DNA of 64,000 nt from Agrobacterium rosae (GTDB lineage Bacteria; Pseudomonadota; Alphaproteobacteria; Rhizobiales; Rhizobiaceae): positions 30,236 to 94,235 of the forward strand of contig NZ_NXEJ01000002.1 of NCBI RefSeq assembly GCF_002915175.1, written 5' to 3'. Below the pieces are notes generated by a model. It searched no databases and was not told where the DNA came from. It worked only from the letters and a program-made list of their open reading frames with translations. Below are positions 62,750 through 64,000 of the stretch, one piece after another. Every line of letters begins with the position of its first letter. The stretch's first letter is position 1. Both the position numbers and the translations under genes were made by a program.

Positions 62750-63805
62750 ATGCAACTTGTTTTCGATGGTCATAATGATGTGCTCCTACGGCTGTGGCGC
62801 AATGCCAAATCGGGGAGCGATCCTGTCGCCGAGTTCATGCAAGGCACGTATGAGGGTCATATCGATGCGCCGCGCGCCAAGGCGGGCGGATTGGCCGGTG
62901 GCATCTGCGCCATCTACATTCCCTCCGGTGATCTGATCCTGCAGGAGCCAGATGTTTCAGGGCATTACGTCACCCCGCTTGCAGCCCCGCTGGATCGTCA
63001 GCTATCGCTCGATATCGCGCTGGAAAAAGCCGCCATTGCGCTGCGTCTCGATCAGGCGGGAGGCTGGAAGCTTTGCCGCTCGACCACCGAAATCCGCCAA
63101 GCCATGGAGAACGGCGTGTTTGCTGCCGTCCTACACATGGAAGGCTGCGAGGCGATTGCCGCCGATCTCGATGCGCTGGATGTGTTTTATGCCGCCGGTC
63201 TGCGCTCGCTCGGCCCGGTCTGGAGCCGCCACAATATTTTCGGCCACGGCGTGCCCTTCGCCTATCCCATGTCGCCGGATACCGCACCCGGCCTCACCGA
63301 TGCCGGTTTTGAATTGGTGAAACGCTGCAACCAGCTCGGCATTCTCATCGATCTCGCCCACATCACCGAAAAAGGCTTCTGGGATGTGGCAAAAACCACC
63401 GATCAGCCCTTGATCGCCAGCCATTCCAACGCCCATGCCCTGACGCCCGTGGCGCGCAATCTCACCGATAAGCAGATGGACGCCATCAAGGAAAGCAACG
63501 GACTTGTTGGGCTGAACTACGCCGTCACCATGCTGCGGCCGGATGCGCGCGATGACGCCAACACGCCGCTTTCCGCCATGGTGCAGCATATCGATTACAT
63601 GGTCGAGCGCATGGGCATTGATTGCGTGGCGCTGGGTTCGGACTTCGATGGTGCGACGATACCCGCTGAAATCCGCGATGCTAAGGGCAACAATAATCTT
63701 GTTGCGGCGCTCAAATCTGCGGGTTACGCTGATAAAGACCTTGCTAAAATTTGCCGGGAAAACTGGCTGCGCGTTTTGTCTCAGGCATGGCACGAACCGG
63801 CCTGA
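62750..63805 (+). CDS. Membrane dipeptidase family (peptidase M19)
   Basis: This 351-residue zinc peptidase has the M19 signatures DGHNDVL at residue 6, HMEGCEAI near 128, LIDLAHITEKGFWD and IASHSNAHAL near 224, and GSDFDGA near 303, so the metal ligands are intact. It lacks a signal peptide and should cleave dipeptides in the cytoplasm. It is followed at 37 nt by a peptide-binding protein gene, giving an uptake-and-cleavage unit. Confidence 0.88.
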   Translation: MQLVFDGHNDVLLRLWRNAKSGSDPVAEFMQGTYEGHIDAPRAKAGGLAGGICAIYIPSGDLILQEPDVSGHYVTPLAAPLDRQLSLDIALEKAAIALRLDQAGGWKLCRSTTEIRQAMENGVFAAVLHMEGCEAIAADLDALDVFYAAGLRSLGPVWSRHNIFGHGVPFAYPMSPDTAPGLTDAGFELVKRCNQLGILIDLAHITEKGFWDVAKTTDQPLIASHSNAHALTPVARNLTDKQMDAIKESNGLVGLNYAVTMLRPDARDDANTPLSAMVQHIDYMVERMGIDCVALGSDFDGATIPAEIRDAKGNNNLVAALKSAGYADKDLAKICRENWLRVLSQAWHEPA

Positions 63806-63842
63806 GACCGAGTAGACACAAAGACACAAACAGGGGAAGACG

Positions 63843-64000
63843 ATGAACAAATCGCTCAACAAAGCCGCCCGCATCCTCGCCACCAGCGTGGCCCTTTCGA
63901 TGCTCTCTCTCGCGCCACAGGCCTTTGCGGCAACGCCCGCTGACACGCTGGTCGAAGGTTTCGCTATCGATGACATCATCACGCTCGATCCGGGCGAGGC
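63843..64000 (+). CDS. Peptide ABC transporter substrate-binding protein (N-terminus only)
   Basis: Only 52 codons are inside the window. They show a Sec signal (residues 1-29, LSMLSLAPQAFAATPA) and a mature start PADTLVEGFAIDDIITLDPGEA that fits the family 5 (dipeptide/oligopeptide) binding proteins. GGGGAAG precedes the ATG. The gene continues past the right edge. Confidence 0.75.
   Translation, partial: MNKSLNKAARILATSVALSMLSLAPQAFAATPADTLVEGFAIDDIITLDPGE

Noticed and set aside
1-64000. tRNA or rRNA genes, CRISPR arrays, transposases, prophage genes
   Set aside because: None was seen on reading both strands; inverted repeats found are intergenic elements without a transposase.

Overview
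The window is about 64 kb of a Rhizobiaceae replicon, most likely from the Agrobacterium/Rhizobium group. Supporting signs are a NasS-NasT controlled nitrate assimilation locus, a NepR/EcfG/PhyR general stress locus, an rkpK-lpsL pair, an ansR-type asparagine locus, the carboxyspermidine route to spermidine, and short palindromic intergenic repeats of rhizobial style. Genes are densely packed with many ATGA overlaps. I see no rRNA, tRNA, CRISPR array, transposase or phage gene. The first gene (nasA) and the last gene (a peptide-binding protein) are cut by the window edges.

Layout. 1-9827 (minus strand): nitrate uptake and reduction, nrtA-nrtB-ATPase-nirB-nirD-nasA, preceded by the regulators nasT-nasS. 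The nrtA leader carries a sigma54-type promoter, two hexaloop hairpins of the ANTAR-target kind and an intrinsic terminator. 9893-14837: asparagine/aspartate use (GntR regulator, aspartase, permease, asparaginase). 14846-17297: membrane PQQ glucose dehydrogenase. 17341-21090: cobalamin riboswitch, a 28-codon ORF, a BtuFCD-like importer and pseudoazurin. 21273-27356: hypothetical protein, lpsL-rkpK, class III cyclase, DMT transporter, LysR regulator. 27468-31806: putA with a divergent Lrp-type regulator. 31825-39432: general stress response region. 39571-43625: carboxyspermidine decarboxylase and dehydrogenase, a DUF2934 protein and a 3-hydroxyisobutyryl-CoA hydrolase. 43772-47560: sulfate ABC importer. 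47557-52692: alkylation-repair-like protein, succinate semialdehyde dehydrogenase, glutaryl-CoA dehydrogenase with a divergent LysR. 52784-62594: LacI-controlled ABC importer joined to nucleoside hydrolase and adenine deaminase, then an M20 hydrolase and a phosphoribosyltransferase. 62750-64000: M19 dipeptidase and the start of a peptide-binding protein.

The most interesting part is the stress region. Six perfect GGAAC-N16/17-CGTT sites and one near match, the form of promoter used by EcfG sigma factors, lie in gaps before nepR-ecfG, phyR, the PhyK-like kinase, a PRC-barrel protein, a DUF883/DUF1469 pair and gcd. One of them reads into a gap with no gene, where an unannotated small RNA of about 104 nt can be drawn on the minus strand (34838-34735). 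It has two hairpins with C-rich loops and a clean intrinsic terminator. It is a good candidate for a stress-sigma-driven regulatory RNA inside the stress locus itself.

Other points of interest are the fully drawn nrtA leader, pseudoazurin translationally coupled to a B12-type importer, a short ORF right behind the cobalamin riboswitch, and a spermidine/putrescine-type ABC importer wired to purine nucleoside salvage enzymes. All function calls rest on reading motifs and context; no database search was possible.
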